A stretch of 64,000 nucleotides of DNA from Algoriphagus machipongonensis (GTDB lineage: Bacteria > Bacteroidota > Bacteroidia > Cytophagales > Cyclobacteriaceae). Positions within the stretch are counted from its first letter, which is position 1, and every line of letters begins with the position of its first letter. Both the position numbers and the translations under genes were made by a program. Location of the stretch: assembly GCF_000166275.1 (NCBI RefSeq), contig NZ_CM001023.1:3289001-3353000 (forward strand), given 5' to 3'. Below the pieces are notes generated by a model. It saw nothing but the letters and a program-made list of their open reading frames with translations. It was not told where the DNA came from and did no database searches. Positions 45,586 to 54,145 of the stretch are shown in pieces.

Positions 45586-46176
45586 ATGAACAAGAAGAAG
45601 AAATTAAAAAAATTACTTTACGAAGCTTTTGTTCTTTTTGTCCCTGTGATGCTGGGTGTATACCTAGGCCTTTTGGCTAATAACTGGAGTAAGGAAAAAG
45701 AAGAAAAGGAGCAATCCGAAAAAGTACTTCAAAATTTATTTCAGGAAATAAACAACAATTTAATTTCCACAGAGGAATCATTAGCTTATTTTGTCCAATT
45801 GAGAGATAGCATCTACTATTTAGAAAACCGAAGCTCATTACCCTCTAATTTTTCGTTTTGGAAAGGCCTTAACCCACCACTTTTAAAAGATGCTTCTTTC
45901 CAATCAGCCACTTTATCTGGAGTACTTACCCGATTTGATATTGATTTATTGGAACAACTTTCCAGTGTTTACAAACTTCAGGATGATTTAGAACTTCAAT
46001 CTAATACCTATGTACAAAGTGTGACAAGCCAAATAGGGGATGAAAAATTCACGAACAATAAGTACTTAATCATCCTAGAAAACTATGCTCATGATCAAGT
46101 TAGCACCGAAGAAAGGCTACTTTCTGAGTTGATGAAAGCCAAAGAGATTATTTCCGAAAAAATAGTCAATCCATGA
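45586..46176 (+). CDS. DUF6090-like membrane protein
   Basis: Protein of 196 residues with a basic N-terminus (MNKKKKLKKLL) and a single membrane helix (about 13-32, FVLFVPVMLGVYLGLLANNW), followed by a charged, coiled-coil-prone soluble region. This organisation is that of the Bacteroidota DUF6090 family, of unknown function. The stop overlaps the next start (ATGA), so it is translated with the TraB/Tiki-like lipoprotein. The orientation suggests a C-terminal domain in the periplasm or cytoplasm depending on topology, which I cannot resolve. Confidence 0.65.
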   Translation: MNKKKKLKKLLYEAFVLFVPVMLGVYLGLLANNWSKEKEEKEQSEKVLQNLFQEINNNLISTEESLAYFVQLRDSIYYLENRSSLPSNFSFWKGLNPPLLKDASFQSATLSGVLTRFDIDLLEQLSSVYKLQDDLELQSNTYVQSVTSQIGDEKFTNNKYLIILENYAHDQVSTEERLLSELMKAKEIISEKIVNP

Positions 46177-47066
46177 AGCAAATATCATTCATAAGTTTGT
46201 TTTTCTTGCTTTTCTCCTGCTCTGAGCCATCTCAAAAACAGCAAGAACAAGACTCAAAAGATATTTTTTCAGGGCTTATGGATGATTTCCCAATCATCGA
46301 CAAAAAACCTAGCCACCAAGTGCTAACGCTTGGCGTATTTCATTTTGATAGAAGTAGAGATGGCAGTGATGTGGTAGCCAAAAATCATATTGACATTACA
46401 ACCGATGAAAATCGGTCTGAATTAGATGAGATAATCAAAAAATTAGAAGAATTTAATCCCTCCAAAATTGCAGTTGAGTGGAGGCCTGAATACCAAGATA
46501 GATTAGATTCACTATTTCGGGAATACCTGGAAGGAAACTACTCGTTAGAAAAAAATGAGGCTTTTCAGATTGGTTTTAAACTTGCAAAATCTCTCGGCCA
46601 TGATAAGGTGTATTGTGTAGACAATAATCCACCGATGCCTGAAAGCATTAACGAAATAGATGACTGGGAAGCTTATGCAGATAGTTTAGGACATCTAGAA
46701 TTATGGCAATCTTACGATCAGGAAAACTTAAGGTACAATACCTTTATGGACACTATACAGCGAAATCTGAATGTGAAGGATTACCTGCTTCTTATTAACT
46801 CTAAAAAGAATTCAGTCCGTAACAAACAAATTTGGACTACAGGCTTGGTGAATGTAGGCTATTTAGATAAATATGTCGGGGCAGATTTATTGGGTAGATG
46901 GTATCGTAGAAATGCTCGTATTTATGCAAATTCCAAAAACCTGGTAGACACGGATGAAAATTTATTAATCATTTATGGAGGAGCACATAAATGGATTTTG
47001 GATGAATTATTCGAATCCTCTCCAGATTTTCAAGTAATCCAGTTTAATGATTTAATAAGGAATTAA
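46173..47066 (+). CDS. DUF5694-like TraB/Tiki-superfamily lipoprotein
   Basis: Lipoprotein of 297 residues (lipobox LFSC, Cys16). Two GX2H motifs at the ends of the fold, GVFH (54-57) and GGAH (269-272), plus Glu-rich VEWRPE between, are the hallmark of the TIKI/TraB/EreA superfamily, whose members are metal-dependent proteases or related hydrolases. The long region between contains RYNTFMD and IWTTGLVNVGYLDKYVGADLLGRWYRRNARIY segments (key residues NVGYLDKYVGADLLG). It overlaps the DUF6090-like gene by 4 bp. Enzymatic activity is inferred from the fold only. Confidence 0.72.
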   Translation: MKQISFISLFFLLFSCSEPSQKQQEQDSKDIFSGLMDDFPIIDKKPSHQVLTLGVFHFDRSRDGSDVVAKNHIDITTDENRSELDEIIKKLEEFNPSKIAVEWRPEYQDRLDSLFREYLEGNYSLEKNEAFQIGFKLAKSLGHDKVYCVDNNPPMPESINEIDDWEAYADSLGHLELWQSYDQENLRYNTFMDTIQRNLNVKDYLLLINSKKNSVRNKQIWTTGLVNVGYLDKYVGADLLGRWYRRNARIYANSKNLVDTDENLLIIYGGAHKWILDELFESSPDFQVIQFNDLIRN

Positions 47067-47108
47067 ACTCAAACTTCCTGAAAGTTACTTTCTCACTCCC
47101 CAATTGGA

Positions 47109-47960
47109 TTATTTCTCCAGTAAACTTGCAAAAAACACCATGTGGTATGGAAGGGCATTCTCCCAATATTTCCATGAATGGCCTCCGTCTCGCTCTGTGT
47201 AATCATGTGAAATTCCTTCGAAAACCAATCTTCTGTGCAATTCTCTGTTGGGTTGAATTAAAAAGTCATTTACCCCACAGTCGATCATCAAATGGATTCC
47301 ATGTTCTTTGTAAACGTCGATATTATTGATAATACTTACCTCTTCGTAACGCTCTGGAAACTCTTCTTTGCTTCCCAAGATACCCGCAAATCCTTTTCCC
47401 ACATCAATCATTGCTTGTTGTGGAAGACCCCATCCCTTAAGATCAGGATTTAAAGCTCCGCTCATACTTCCAGCCGCCAAAAACAGCTCAGGATGCTTAG
47501 CTGATAAATACAATGCTCCAAATCCACCCATAGATAAACCAGTTATCGCTCTCCCCTCTTTTTTGGCGATAGTTCTGTAGTTATTATCCATATAATTGAC
47601 AACATCTTTAGAAATGTAGCTGTCGAACTGGCTATTCTCAACCACTGGGCTATCTATGTAATAACTAAATGCCTCACCTTCCGGCATCACAATGATAAAT
47701 CCGTATTGATCAGCCAGTTTTTGGATTAAAGCTTTGTCTGAAATCTGCTTAGTCCAATCAGAAAACTTACCTACACCTCCATGTAATAAGTAAAGTGTGG
47801 GAAAATTTTTCTCTACCTGCTCATAAGAACTTGGAGTAACAACTACTGCTTTATAGGTAATCGAGGTTTTAGAGTTAGTTATTTGTACTGTATCTGATAT
47901 TGCAAAACTTGAAGATACTATTGCTGAAAAAAGAAATAGAAGAAGGGCTGTGTATTTCAT
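47109..47960 (-). CDS. Secreted alpha/beta-hydrolase esterase, paralogue of the 20.5-kb gene
   Basis: Esterase of 283 residues from the ATG at 47960; an upstream ATG would add 20 residues without a signal peptide, so I chose the start that gives MKYTALLLFLFSAIVSSSFA. The box TLYLLHGGVGKFSDW, the nucleophile elbow GLSMGGFG and terminal GGHSWKYW are intact, and the YYIDSPVVENSQFDSYI segment parallels YYYDSPLMDSVQYETYI of its paralogue at 20467-21321. Substrate is unknown; the CE1/esterase-D fold suggests deacetylation or an ester of a sugar. Confidence 0.85.
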   Translation of the reverse strand: MKYTALLLFLFSAIVSSSFAISDTVQITNSKTSITYKAVVVTPSSYEQVEKNFPTLYLLHGGVGKFSDWTKQISDKALIQKLADQYGFIIVMPEGEAFSYYIDSPVVENSQFDSYISKDVVNYMDNNYRTIAKKEGRAITGLSMGGFGALYLSAKHPELFLAAGSMSGALNPDLKGWGLPQQAMIDVGKGFAGILGSKEEFPERYEEVSIINNIDVYKEHGIHLMIDCGVNDFLIQPNRELHRRLVFEGISHDYTERDGGHSWKYWENALPYHMVFFASLLEK

Positions 47961-48115
47961 AAATATCTTGATTAGGGTCTGAATTAAACCAATTTTATTT
48001 ATTGTTACAAAATGATACAATAGAAATACGGAAAATAAATTGATTTTTTATTTTCCTTTCTTGGCTTGTGAAAAAAAGACTTAACCAACAGTTATAATTG
48101 CATAAGATTTTCGGC

Positions 48116-48149
48116 AATAAAAAAGCCTCCCAATTTCTCAGGAGGCTTT
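48116..48149 (-). terminator. Terminator of the DUF1573 gene
   Basis: The 9-bp stem AAAGCCTCC (48122-48130) / GGAGGCTTT (48141-48149) with a 10-base loop is followed on the minus strand by a T-run (complement of the A-rich 48116-48122). It begins 22 bp beyond the stop at 48171. Confidence 0.85.
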
Positions 48150-48170
48150 CATTGTAGGTAGTATTTATCT

Positions 48171-48566
48171 TTATTTCGTCTTTGGAAGGACGTTAGAAAT
48201 CAAGGATACTTTTTCTATTGGCTCTGAAGCATTAGAATAGATTCTTACAACAGAATTTTGTTTCCCCATTTTTCCAGTTGAATTAAACGAAACTTTAATT
48301 TCCGCTGTTTTTCCTGGAGCGATAGGGTCTTTTGGCCAACTTGGAACAGTACAACCACAAGTTGCTGCAACGTTGGAAATAATTAGGGGTGTTTTTCCTG
48401 AATTGGTTAATTCAAAAGTGTGAGATACTTTGTCTCCTTGGGTAATATCCCCAAAGTCCACTGACTTTTCCTTAAAGGAAATAACAGCTCCTGAGGCTTC
48501 CTGTGCATTTGCATTAAGGACAAGCGCAAATACAAAAAGACTAAATAAAACGGCAATTTTTTTCAT
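48171..48566 (-). CDS. DUF1573 domain-containing secreted protein
   Basis: Small exported protein of 131 residues, with signal peptide MKKIAVLFSLFVFALVLNANA followed by an immunoglobulin-like DUF1573 fold: FKEKSVDFGDITQGDKVSHTFEL, the conserved CGCTVPSWPKDPIAPG and NSTGKMGKQNSVVRIYSN. The C-G-C motif is a family feature of unknown role (perhaps metal or disulphide). DUF1573 proteins are abundant in Bacteroidota and function is not known. It stands as a single gene with its own terminator. Confidence 0.9.
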   Translation of the reverse strand: MKKIAVLFSLFVFALVLNANAQEASGAVISFKEKSVDFGDITQGDKVSHTFELTNSGKTPLIISNVAATCGCTVPSWPKDPIAPGKTAEIKVSFNSTGKMGKQNSVVRIYSNASEPIEKVSLISNVLPKTK

Positions 48567-48678
48567 GACTTTACTATCTGTTAGTTTTCAAATATTCAAC
48601 TTTTCTGACTAGCATCAAAACAACGTAAATAAACACTAGCTGGTTTCAATAATGAAAATACCTTGCCAATTTTTCATT

Positions 48679-50124
48679 TCAAAGGCTATCTTCAGTTGCT
48701 TTTACAAAAAATAAAGGATTGAAATTCACTAGATAAAGTTCTTCCGTGGCTCTGGTGATAGCAGTATAAAGCCATCTGGTAAAATCCTGATCTATTTGAT
48801 CTTCTTTTAAATAGCCCTGATCCACAAATACGGCTTTCCACTGCCCCCCTTGCGCCTTATGGCAAGTCAAGGCATAAGCAAACTTCACCTGTAAAGCATT
48901 CAAGTAAGGATCCTTTCTAATGAGCTCCATTCTCTCTTTTTTGCTAGCGACATCTGCATAATCCTCTGCCACCTGTTGATAAAGACTGCGGTATTGGTCT
49001 CGTGTAAGTGATGGACTGGGCGCATATAGTGTATCTAAGAGTACTTTCGCCTCAAACTGGGGTTCGTCTGGGTAATCCAGCAAGCGTAGTTCTAAAGTCG
49101 CAAAACGGAACCCATACAACTCTTCAAAAGATTTTATTTTGGTCACTTCAGCCATGTCTCCATTGGCAAGAAAATTCACCCGGTCAGACTCAGCCATATA
49201 AGTATAATTGTTCTTAACGATCATCAATAAATCTCCTCCGCAAATTTCATCTTCATAGAAATGGATGGTTTGACGAATATAAAGGTTGTATTGAACTGCG
49301 GATTTATTGGATCTTGTGACGATCGTTGTGTTTTCCGTACCATACTTGTCATAGGCATAGCGAAGCCCATCTTCCAGGCGTTCCCCTGTCATCTTAAAAG
49401 TATCCTTAAACAAATTGGTACTGATTTCTATCTTAGGAGTTTCTTGGGTTAATTGCCCCCTGAGTTGGGTAGCATTGTAGAGAATGCCAGACTCTAACTT
49501 TTGCCTCATCACCTCAGTCAACTCGATTTGGTCTGCGGTTAATCTAAAATGCCTCAATAGGTACCCAGCATCCAAAGCAGGGCTGTACTCACTTCCCACC
49601 GGTGGCAATTGGGCAGTATCTCCCACGAAGATCAAGCGATTTCCAGAACCCTGGAAGGTAAAGCGGATCAGATCTCCCAAAAGGGTTCCTGACATTCCTC
49701 CATCATCTGCAATCATGGAAGATTCATCTACGATGAACACAGTATCCTTGTAGTAGTTTTTCTGAAGAATAAACCCATTCCCAAGACTTCCATCCTCCCC
49801 TTTGGGCTTGTAGATGATTTTATGAATGGTAAAAGCAGCCCTTTGGCTATAATTACCCATCACCTTGGCTGCCCTGCCTGTTGGAGCTAAGAGTAATGCC
49901 CGCATATTCAAACGAGGAAGGGATCGAACCAAGGCTGAGATCACAGAAGTCTTACCTGTTCCTGCATATCCTCTTAAAACAAAAGTAGGTTCGGAGCTGG
50001 TATCAGTCTTCAAAAAAGCATTCATCTTCTCAAAAAACTCCCTTTGACCATGAGTGGGAGGAAAAGAGAAATTTTTGATCAATAAATCCGAGGGCTTCGG
50101 CAAGTGCTGATTATCTTTAGCCAT
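48679..50124 (-). CDS. RecD-like superfamily I DNA helicase
   Basis: ATP-dependent DNA helicase of about 481 residues; I chose the ATG at 50124 (MAKDNQHL), leaving 14 bp to the divergent Nudix gene. An ATG at 50145 would overlap that gene's start. Helicase motifs: Walker A GYAGTGKTS (52-60), VFIVDESSMI (motif II, DEAx), GDTAQLPPVG (motif III) and late TCHKAQGGQW plus LYTAITRATEELYLV (motifs V-VI). It resembles the AAA_30/UvrD_C_2 proteins of Bacteroidota, with no RecBC subunits nearby, so function is in DNA repair or recombination, details unknown. Confidence 0.9.
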   Translation of the reverse strand: MAKDNQHLPKPSDLLIKNFSFPPTHGQREFFEKMNAFLKTDTSSEPTFVLRGYAGTGKTSVISALVRSLPRLNMRALLLAPTGRAAKVMGNYSQRAAFTIHKIIYKPKGEDGSLGNGFILQKNYYKDTVFIVDESSMIADDGGMSGTLLGDLIRFTFQGSGNRLIFVGDTAQLPPVGSEYSPALDAGYLLRHFRLTADQIELTEVMRQKLESGILYNATQLRGQLTQETPKIEISTNLFKDTFKMTGERLEDGLRYAYDKYGTENTTIVTRSNKSAVQYNLYIRQTIHFYEDEICGGDLLMIVKNNYTYMAESDRVNFLANGDMAEVTKIKSFEELYGFRFATLELRLLDYPDEPQFEAKVLLDTLYAPSPSLTRDQYRSLYQQVAEDYADVASKKERMELIRKDPYLNALQVKFAYALTCHKAQGGQWKAVFVDQGYLKEDQIDQDFTRWLYTAITRATEELYLVNFNPLFFVKATEDSL

Positions 50125-50138
50125 AGAAGCGAATGTAA

Positions 50139-50648
50139 ATGTCAAAAGACGAAATCAGCAAGGAAATAGAATCAAAATTTGGAAATCAGCTTAGAGTTAG
50201 GGTAAATGGCATCTTAATTCAGGATGAAAAGCTGTTAATGGTCAAGCATCTTATGGGGAATGGCAAAATTCTTTGGTCAGTACCTGGAGGAGGAATGAAT
50301 TTTGGGCAATCTGCCTCAGAGAATTTGCAAAGAGAATTCCTGGAAGAAACGGGCTTAAATGTTAAAATAACCAAATATTTGTTCGTTCATGAGTATTTAG
50401 ACCCTCCTTTACATGCGATGGAGCATTTTTTTAGTGTAAAATCCACAGGAGGTTGTTTGAAACTCGGAGAAGATCCCGAACTTAGTAGGGAATTCCAGAT
50501 TTTGAAAGAACTTACTTGGATGAGTCTGGATGACATTAAATCTGTTCCAAAAGAATCCATTCATCAAATATTTAGACAAATTAAATCCCTTGATGACTTA
50601 GGTTTGTGGAAAGGATATTTTAATTTTGGAAATAATTCCATAAAATAG
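50139..50648 (+). CDS. Nudix hydrolase
   Basis: Nucleoside-diphosphate-linked hydrolase of 169 residues. The Nudix box runs from Gly51 to Leu73 (GGMNFGQSASENLQREFLEE...), with RE at 65-66 and EE at 69-70, but the first Glu of the consensus (G-x5-E) is Gln57. Catalytic metal-binding Glu residues of the REUxEE part remain, so activity is plausible. It is divergently arranged with the helicase gene 14 bp away and followed by a pilin-like hypothetical gene. Substrate is unknown. Confidence 0.85.
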   Translation: MSKDEISKEIESKFGNQLRVRVNGILIQDEKLLMVKHLMGNGKILWSVPGGGMNFGQSASENLQREFLEETGLNVKITKYLFVHEYLDPPLHAMEHFFSVKSTGGCLKLGEDPELSREFQILKELTWMSLDDIKSVPKESIHQIFRQIKSLDDLGLWKGYFNFGNNSIK

Positions 50649-50697
50649 CACGTTTAAAAAACCTTCAACCTTACCTTGATTTTAAAAATTAATCAAA

Positions 50698-51279
50698 ATG
50701 AATCTAACTAAAGTATTATCCTTTGTCTTCCTTTTAGCGGCACTAGGTCTTGGCTACCTTCTTTGGAAAGGCGTTGACGATGTAGTGGAAACTGAAAAAA
50801 GAATTGCTTTGATTGAAGCAGCAGTCATTGAAAAGCTTCAAATGCTGAGAGATGCAGAATTAGCATATCAAGCTTCTAACGGAGAGTACGCAGATAACTG
50901 GAATGATCTTAAGAATTTCATCCAAACAGGTAAGATCTGGATCGTAGAAAGAAAAGAAACAACTAAATTATTGGAATACGGTAAAGAAGAAACAACCGTA
51001 ACATTCGATACTTTAGGCTCTGTTAACGTAAAAGACTCATTGTTCAACGAAAGAAAATATCCTGACTTCAATCTAGAAGCTTTGGCAGTCGTTCCAGGTT
51101 CTGGAGGAAAGCAGTTTGAATTCTTCGCGGATAAAATCGAAAGAAACAGTTATGAAATTGCTGTATTCGAGATTAGAGACCCTGCTCCAGTTAATCCTGA
51201 AAGACAACTTAACAACAACGAAAAAGCTTTAAAAGTAGGATCCAGAACTGATGCTTCTACAGAAGGTAACTGGAAATAA
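50698..51279 (+). CDS. Conserved hypothetical protein with N-terminal membrane anchor
   Basis: Protein of 193 residues with one N-terminal hydrophobic helix (about 5-22, VLSFVFLLAALGLGYLLW) and a soluble remainder. The stretch MLRDAELAYQASNGEYADNWNDLKNFI resembles the processed-pilin pattern in pseudopilins (YxxxNGxYxxxW), but there is no prepilin peptidase site that I recognise. It precedes DUF3822 and coaD in a gene order I know from Bacteroidota genomes, so a conserved housekeeping role near the envelope is likely. Function is not assigned. Confidence 0.6.
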   Translation: MNLTKVLSFVFLLAALGLGYLLWKGVDDVVETEKRIALIEAAVIEKLQMLRDAELAYQASNGEYADNWNDLKNFIQTGKIWIVERKETTKLLEYGKEETTVTFDTLGSVNVKDSLFNERKYPDFNLEALAVVPGSGGKQFEFFADKIERNSYEIAVFEIRDPAPVNPERQLNNNEKALKVGSRTDASTEGNWK

Positions 51280-51291
51280 TCCAAAAGGATT

Positions 51292-52110
51292 TTGGAAAAC
51301 ACTCTGAAAGTATACAAAAGTGATAAGTTTGATGTGGAGGACACAACAAGCTTATCACTTTTTTTATATCCCCACTCATTAGCAATATTCGCTAAGGACA
51401 AGAATCTTGCGAATATTGGTATACATTATTACACCTCCTTTGATTGGGATGATTTGGATAAAATAGTGGTATCAGACCCACTGTTAAAACTGGATCTTCC
51501 AGCCAAACTTTATATCCACCAACCGGTATTTAGCTTGGTTCCTGGAGTTTTGTTCCAACCTGGACAAGAGGAAAGCTACCTATCCTTTGCAGGAAAGATG
51601 GAAAAAGACCTGTTTTACTATTCTTCACCCATGGATAGCAATAACATACAGCTTGTATCCTTTCTTTCTAAAAAAGCTAAGAAAGCTTTAGAAGCACGGT
51701 TTTCTGAGCTATCCTATCATCATGGAGCAAGTTCCTTTCTCTCCTACCTATTCAAAGAGCGGTTCAATCTTATAGGACAGGAGATTTCTGTCTGCATTAT
51801 TGACAATTACATTTATCTCGCAGCTTTTACTGATCAGGAAATTTCTGTCTTCAATATTTTTGAAATCAAGAGCCGAGAGGATATTCTGAAATATATCAGT
51901 ATTTTGATCACACAGCTGGGTTATGAAAAAAACCACGTAAGGATAACTGTCTACGGAGCTACCGAACATTATGAGGTGACTGAAAATTGGGCAAAAGATT
52001 ACTTCTTACATTTCAGAATTTTGAGACCACATTCCAATCAAAATTATTCACATGGGTTTAAGCATTTGAAGTCAGGTGGACTTTTTGAAGCATTTTGGCA
52101 ATTCGAATAA
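51292..52110 (+). CDS. DUF3822 family protein
   Basis: Protein of 272 residues starting at TTG (51292), the only suitable start in this frame near the upstream stop (12 bp away). It matches the Bacteroidota DUF3822 family, thought to have an actin-like ATPase fold; the segment ISVCIIDNYIYLAAFTDQEISVFNIFEI is the second-domain phosphate-loop-like strand pair. It is four bases ahead of coaD and behind the hypothetical 193-residue gene, the gene order seen in related genomes. Function is unknown. Confidence 0.78.
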   Translation: MENTLKVYKSDKFDVEDTTSLSLFLYPHSLAIFAKDKNLANIGIHYYTSFDWDDLDKIVVSDPLLKLDLPAKLYIHQPVFSLVPGVLFQPGQEESYLSFAGKMEKDLFYYSSPMDSNNIQLVSFLSKKAKKALEARFSELSYHHGASSFLSYLFKERFNLIGQEISVCIIDNYIYLAAFTDQEISVFNIFEIKSREDILKYISILITQLGYEKNHVRITVYGATEHYEVTENWAKDYFLHFRILRPHSNQNYSHGFKHLKSGGLFEAFWQFE

Positions 52111-52113
52111 AAG

Positions 52114-52569
52114 ATGAAAAAAATAGCCATTTTCCCTGGATCCTTTGATCCCTACACGATGGGCCATCATGACATTGTTGTCAGAAGCTTGAAACTTTTT
52201 GATGAAATCATCATTGGGATAGGCTACAATTCGACCAAACAAAATCGCTACTTTGATATAGATTTAATGGTCAGTAAAATTGAGGAGGTTTATAAGGATA
52301 TCCCTCAGGTAAAAGTGATCGTTTACAACGAGCTTACCTCTACTTTAGCAAAAAAGCACAACGCAAATTTCCTTATTCGAGGTTTAAGAAACACCACTGA
52401 CTTTGAATATGAAAACTCAATCAGTCAGATGAACCGATATCTAAATGATGAGTTGGAAACAGTCTTCCTGATCACCTCTCCTCCTATTGCAGCGATAAGT
52501 TCTACGGTCATCCGAGAAGTACACCGCTATGGTGGTGATGTCGCAGAATTCCTTCCTTATAAGATTTGA
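52114..52569 (+). CDS. coaD: Phosphopantetheine adenylyltransferase
   Basis: Cytoplasmic enzyme of 151 residues that joins ATP and 4'-phosphopantetheine to dephospho-CoA, the fourth step of CoA synthesis. The nucleotidyltransferase motif is in FPGSFDPYTMGHHDIV, with TMGH (15-18) as the HxGH box, and ISSTVIRE near 131-138 as the ISSxxxR motif. Length is normal for CoaD. It ends by overlapping the convergent Nudix gene by 13 bp. Confidence 0.96.
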   Translation: MKKIAIFPGSFDPYTMGHHDIVVRSLKLFDEIIIGIGYNSTKQNRYFDIDLMVSKIEEVYKDIPQVKVIVYNELTSTLAKKHNANFLIRGLRNTTDFEYENSISQMNRYLNDELETVFLITSPPIAAISSTVIREVHRYGGDVAEFLPYKI

Positions 52570-53246
52570 GGCTTGGGGTGACCTTTAATAAACTGCTTAA
52601 ATAAGTATCGCATAGATGGATATGAATTAACTAAGGCAACTTTGGCATCACCTTCATAAAACCATCGAATATCATCAATCCCTTCCTCCTTTTGTGGAGT
52701 CATCCCCTTATCACTAATACACTCCATTTCATACCAATAGGTCTTTTTAAGAATGCTTTTCCGGTTTTGGGAATACGTATGCCAGGTATTGTAAAGATGC
52801 TTGGTAGCCTTTACTTTGATAGCACACTCCTCCTCCACTTCTCTTATTGCACACTCTTCGGGAGTCTCGCCTTTTTCAAATTTTCCTTTTGGGAAATCCC
52901 ATTTGCCCAATCGGTAAATTAATAAAACCTGATGTTTCTTGTTGGTTACCACGCCACCAGCAGCTTTGATGATGTTAAAACGACTTTTTACAAACTTCTT
53001 CAAAACAGATCTGTCTTTTGAGACCAAGGTAATAGAATCTAAATCCTTTAATTTCCTTGTCCTCATGACATACAATATCTTGATTATCAGATCATGAGAA
53101 GGCTCATGAAAAAGCACATCATCCTTCCAATCTATCTTTTCCGGTAACTCCTCTGATGCTTGGTAAATCGACTCATAGCTTTTTTTGGCTTCGAGCTCCT
53201 CATAGGAAATCAAGTTCAAGGGCTTGTCGTTTACAAAAATTCTCAT
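52557..53246 (-). CDS. Nudix hydrolase with N-terminal extension
   Basis: Protein of 229 residues: an N-terminal part of about 95 residues of unknown function followed by a Nudix domain. The box is GKFEKGETPEECAIREVEEECAI (key residues G121, E127, R135, E136, E139, E140); its usual final Gly is Ala142. Such Nudix proteins next to coaD and pyrE are common in Bacteroidota, so a housekeeping nucleotide-cleaning role is likely. It converges with coaD and diverges from pyrE. Confidence 0.82.
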   Translation of the reverse strand: MRIFVNDKPLNLISYEELEAKKSYESIYQASEELPEKIDWKDDVLFHEPSHDLIIKILYVMRTRKLKDLDSITLVSKDRSVLKKFVKSRFNIIKAAGGVVTNKKHQVLLIYRLGKWDFPKGKFEKGETPEECAIREVEEECAIKVKATKHLYNTWHTYSQNRKSILKKTYWYEMECISDKGMTPQKEEGIDDIRWFYEGDAKVALVNSYPSMRYLFKQFIKGHPKPQIL

Positions 53247-53343
53247 GGTAAAACATCGTCTTAAATGTGGTCAATCGATCAAAAATGCATAAAAAAATCA
53301 GCAGCAACAACCTTCAGGAAAGTTTATCACTTATTTTTGGGGT

Positions 53344-53988
53344 ATGGAAATTTTAGACTCAAGCGTAGCTGCAGAAGTAGCAGATAAATTACTGGAAATT
53401 AAAGCGATTCAATTAAAACCTGAATCCCCATTCACTTGGGCTTCCGGATGGAAGTCTCCAATTTATTGTGACAACAGAATTTCTTTGTCTTTTCCTGAGG
53501 TTAGGAATTTGATCAAAGACCAACTGGTCAAAAGTGTAATGCACTATTTCCCAGAAGCAGAGTCCATTGCGGGTGTTGCTACTGCAGGAATCCCTCAGGG
53601 AGCATTAATTGCCAATGACCTTGAACTTCCTTTTATCTATGTGAGGTCGAAGCCAAAAGGTCATGGTATGGAAAACATGATAGAGGGCAAAGTTACACCA
53701 GGTCAAAAGGTAGTTGTTGTGGAAGACTTGGTCTCAACTGGAGGAAGCTCATTAAAAGCAGCCGCTGACTTAAAAAAAGCAGGTTTTGAGGTGTTAGGAA
53801 TGGTAGCCATATTTAGCTATGGTTTTGATATCGCTTCTGAAAACTTTAAAAATGCAGGAATTAAATTAATCTGCCTGAGCCATTATGAAGCCTTGCTTCC
53901 AAGAGCTATCAAGAAAAATTACATAAGCGATGAAACGTTGAAGTCGCTTTCATCATGGAGAAAAGATCCAGGAAGTTGGACACCATAA
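53344..53988 (+). CDS. pyrE: Orotate phosphoribosyltransferase
   Basis: Enzyme of 214 residues that joins orotate to PRPP giving orotidine 5'-phosphate in pyrimidine synthesis. The PRPP-binding VVVVEDLVSTGGSSLKAA (near 118-135) and SPFTWASGWKSPIYCDNR near the start are family-specific. Length is normal. The gene is preceded by a short promoter region shared with the divergent Nudix gene and followed by a stem-loop at 54047-54090. Confidence 0.96.
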   Translation: MEILDSSVAAEVADKLLEIKAIQLKPESPFTWASGWKSPIYCDNRISLSFPEVRNLIKDQLVKSVMHYFPEAESIAGVATAGIPQGALIANDLELPFIYVRSKPKGHGMENMIEGKVTPGQKVVVVEDLVSTGGSSLKAAADLKKAGFEVLGMVAIFSYGFDIASENFKNAGIKLICLSHYEALLPRAIKKNYISDETLKSLSSWRKDPGSWTP

Positions 53989-54046
53989 AAATGAAAATTT
54001 CTCATTAAATTTTTTATCAAAATGAATACCCACCTTCCGGTGGAAA

Positions 54047-54090
54047 GGGAGTCGAAATGCTTATCTATTAATTTAAGCGCTTCGACTCCT
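54047..54090 (+). terminator. Long stem-loop downstream of pyrE (terminator or palindromic repeat)
   Basis: 17-base arms (54047-54063 and 54074-54090) pair with about three mismatches around a 10-base loop: GGAGTCGAA opposite TTCGACTCC. A second small hairpin CACC/GGTG lies at 54031-54043. No long T-run follows, so a terminator is likely but a repetitive palindrome cannot be ruled out. Confidence 0.55.
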
Positions 54091-54145
54091 ATCATTTTTA
54101 CATTAAAATATCTTGAAGTCAGCCTCTATTTTAGCCCTGGGAAGA

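Noticed and set aside
53332..53339. TATTTTTG resembling a -7 box just before pyrE
   Set aside because: It is only 4 bp before the start codon and has no -33 element at proper spacing, so it is probably chance.
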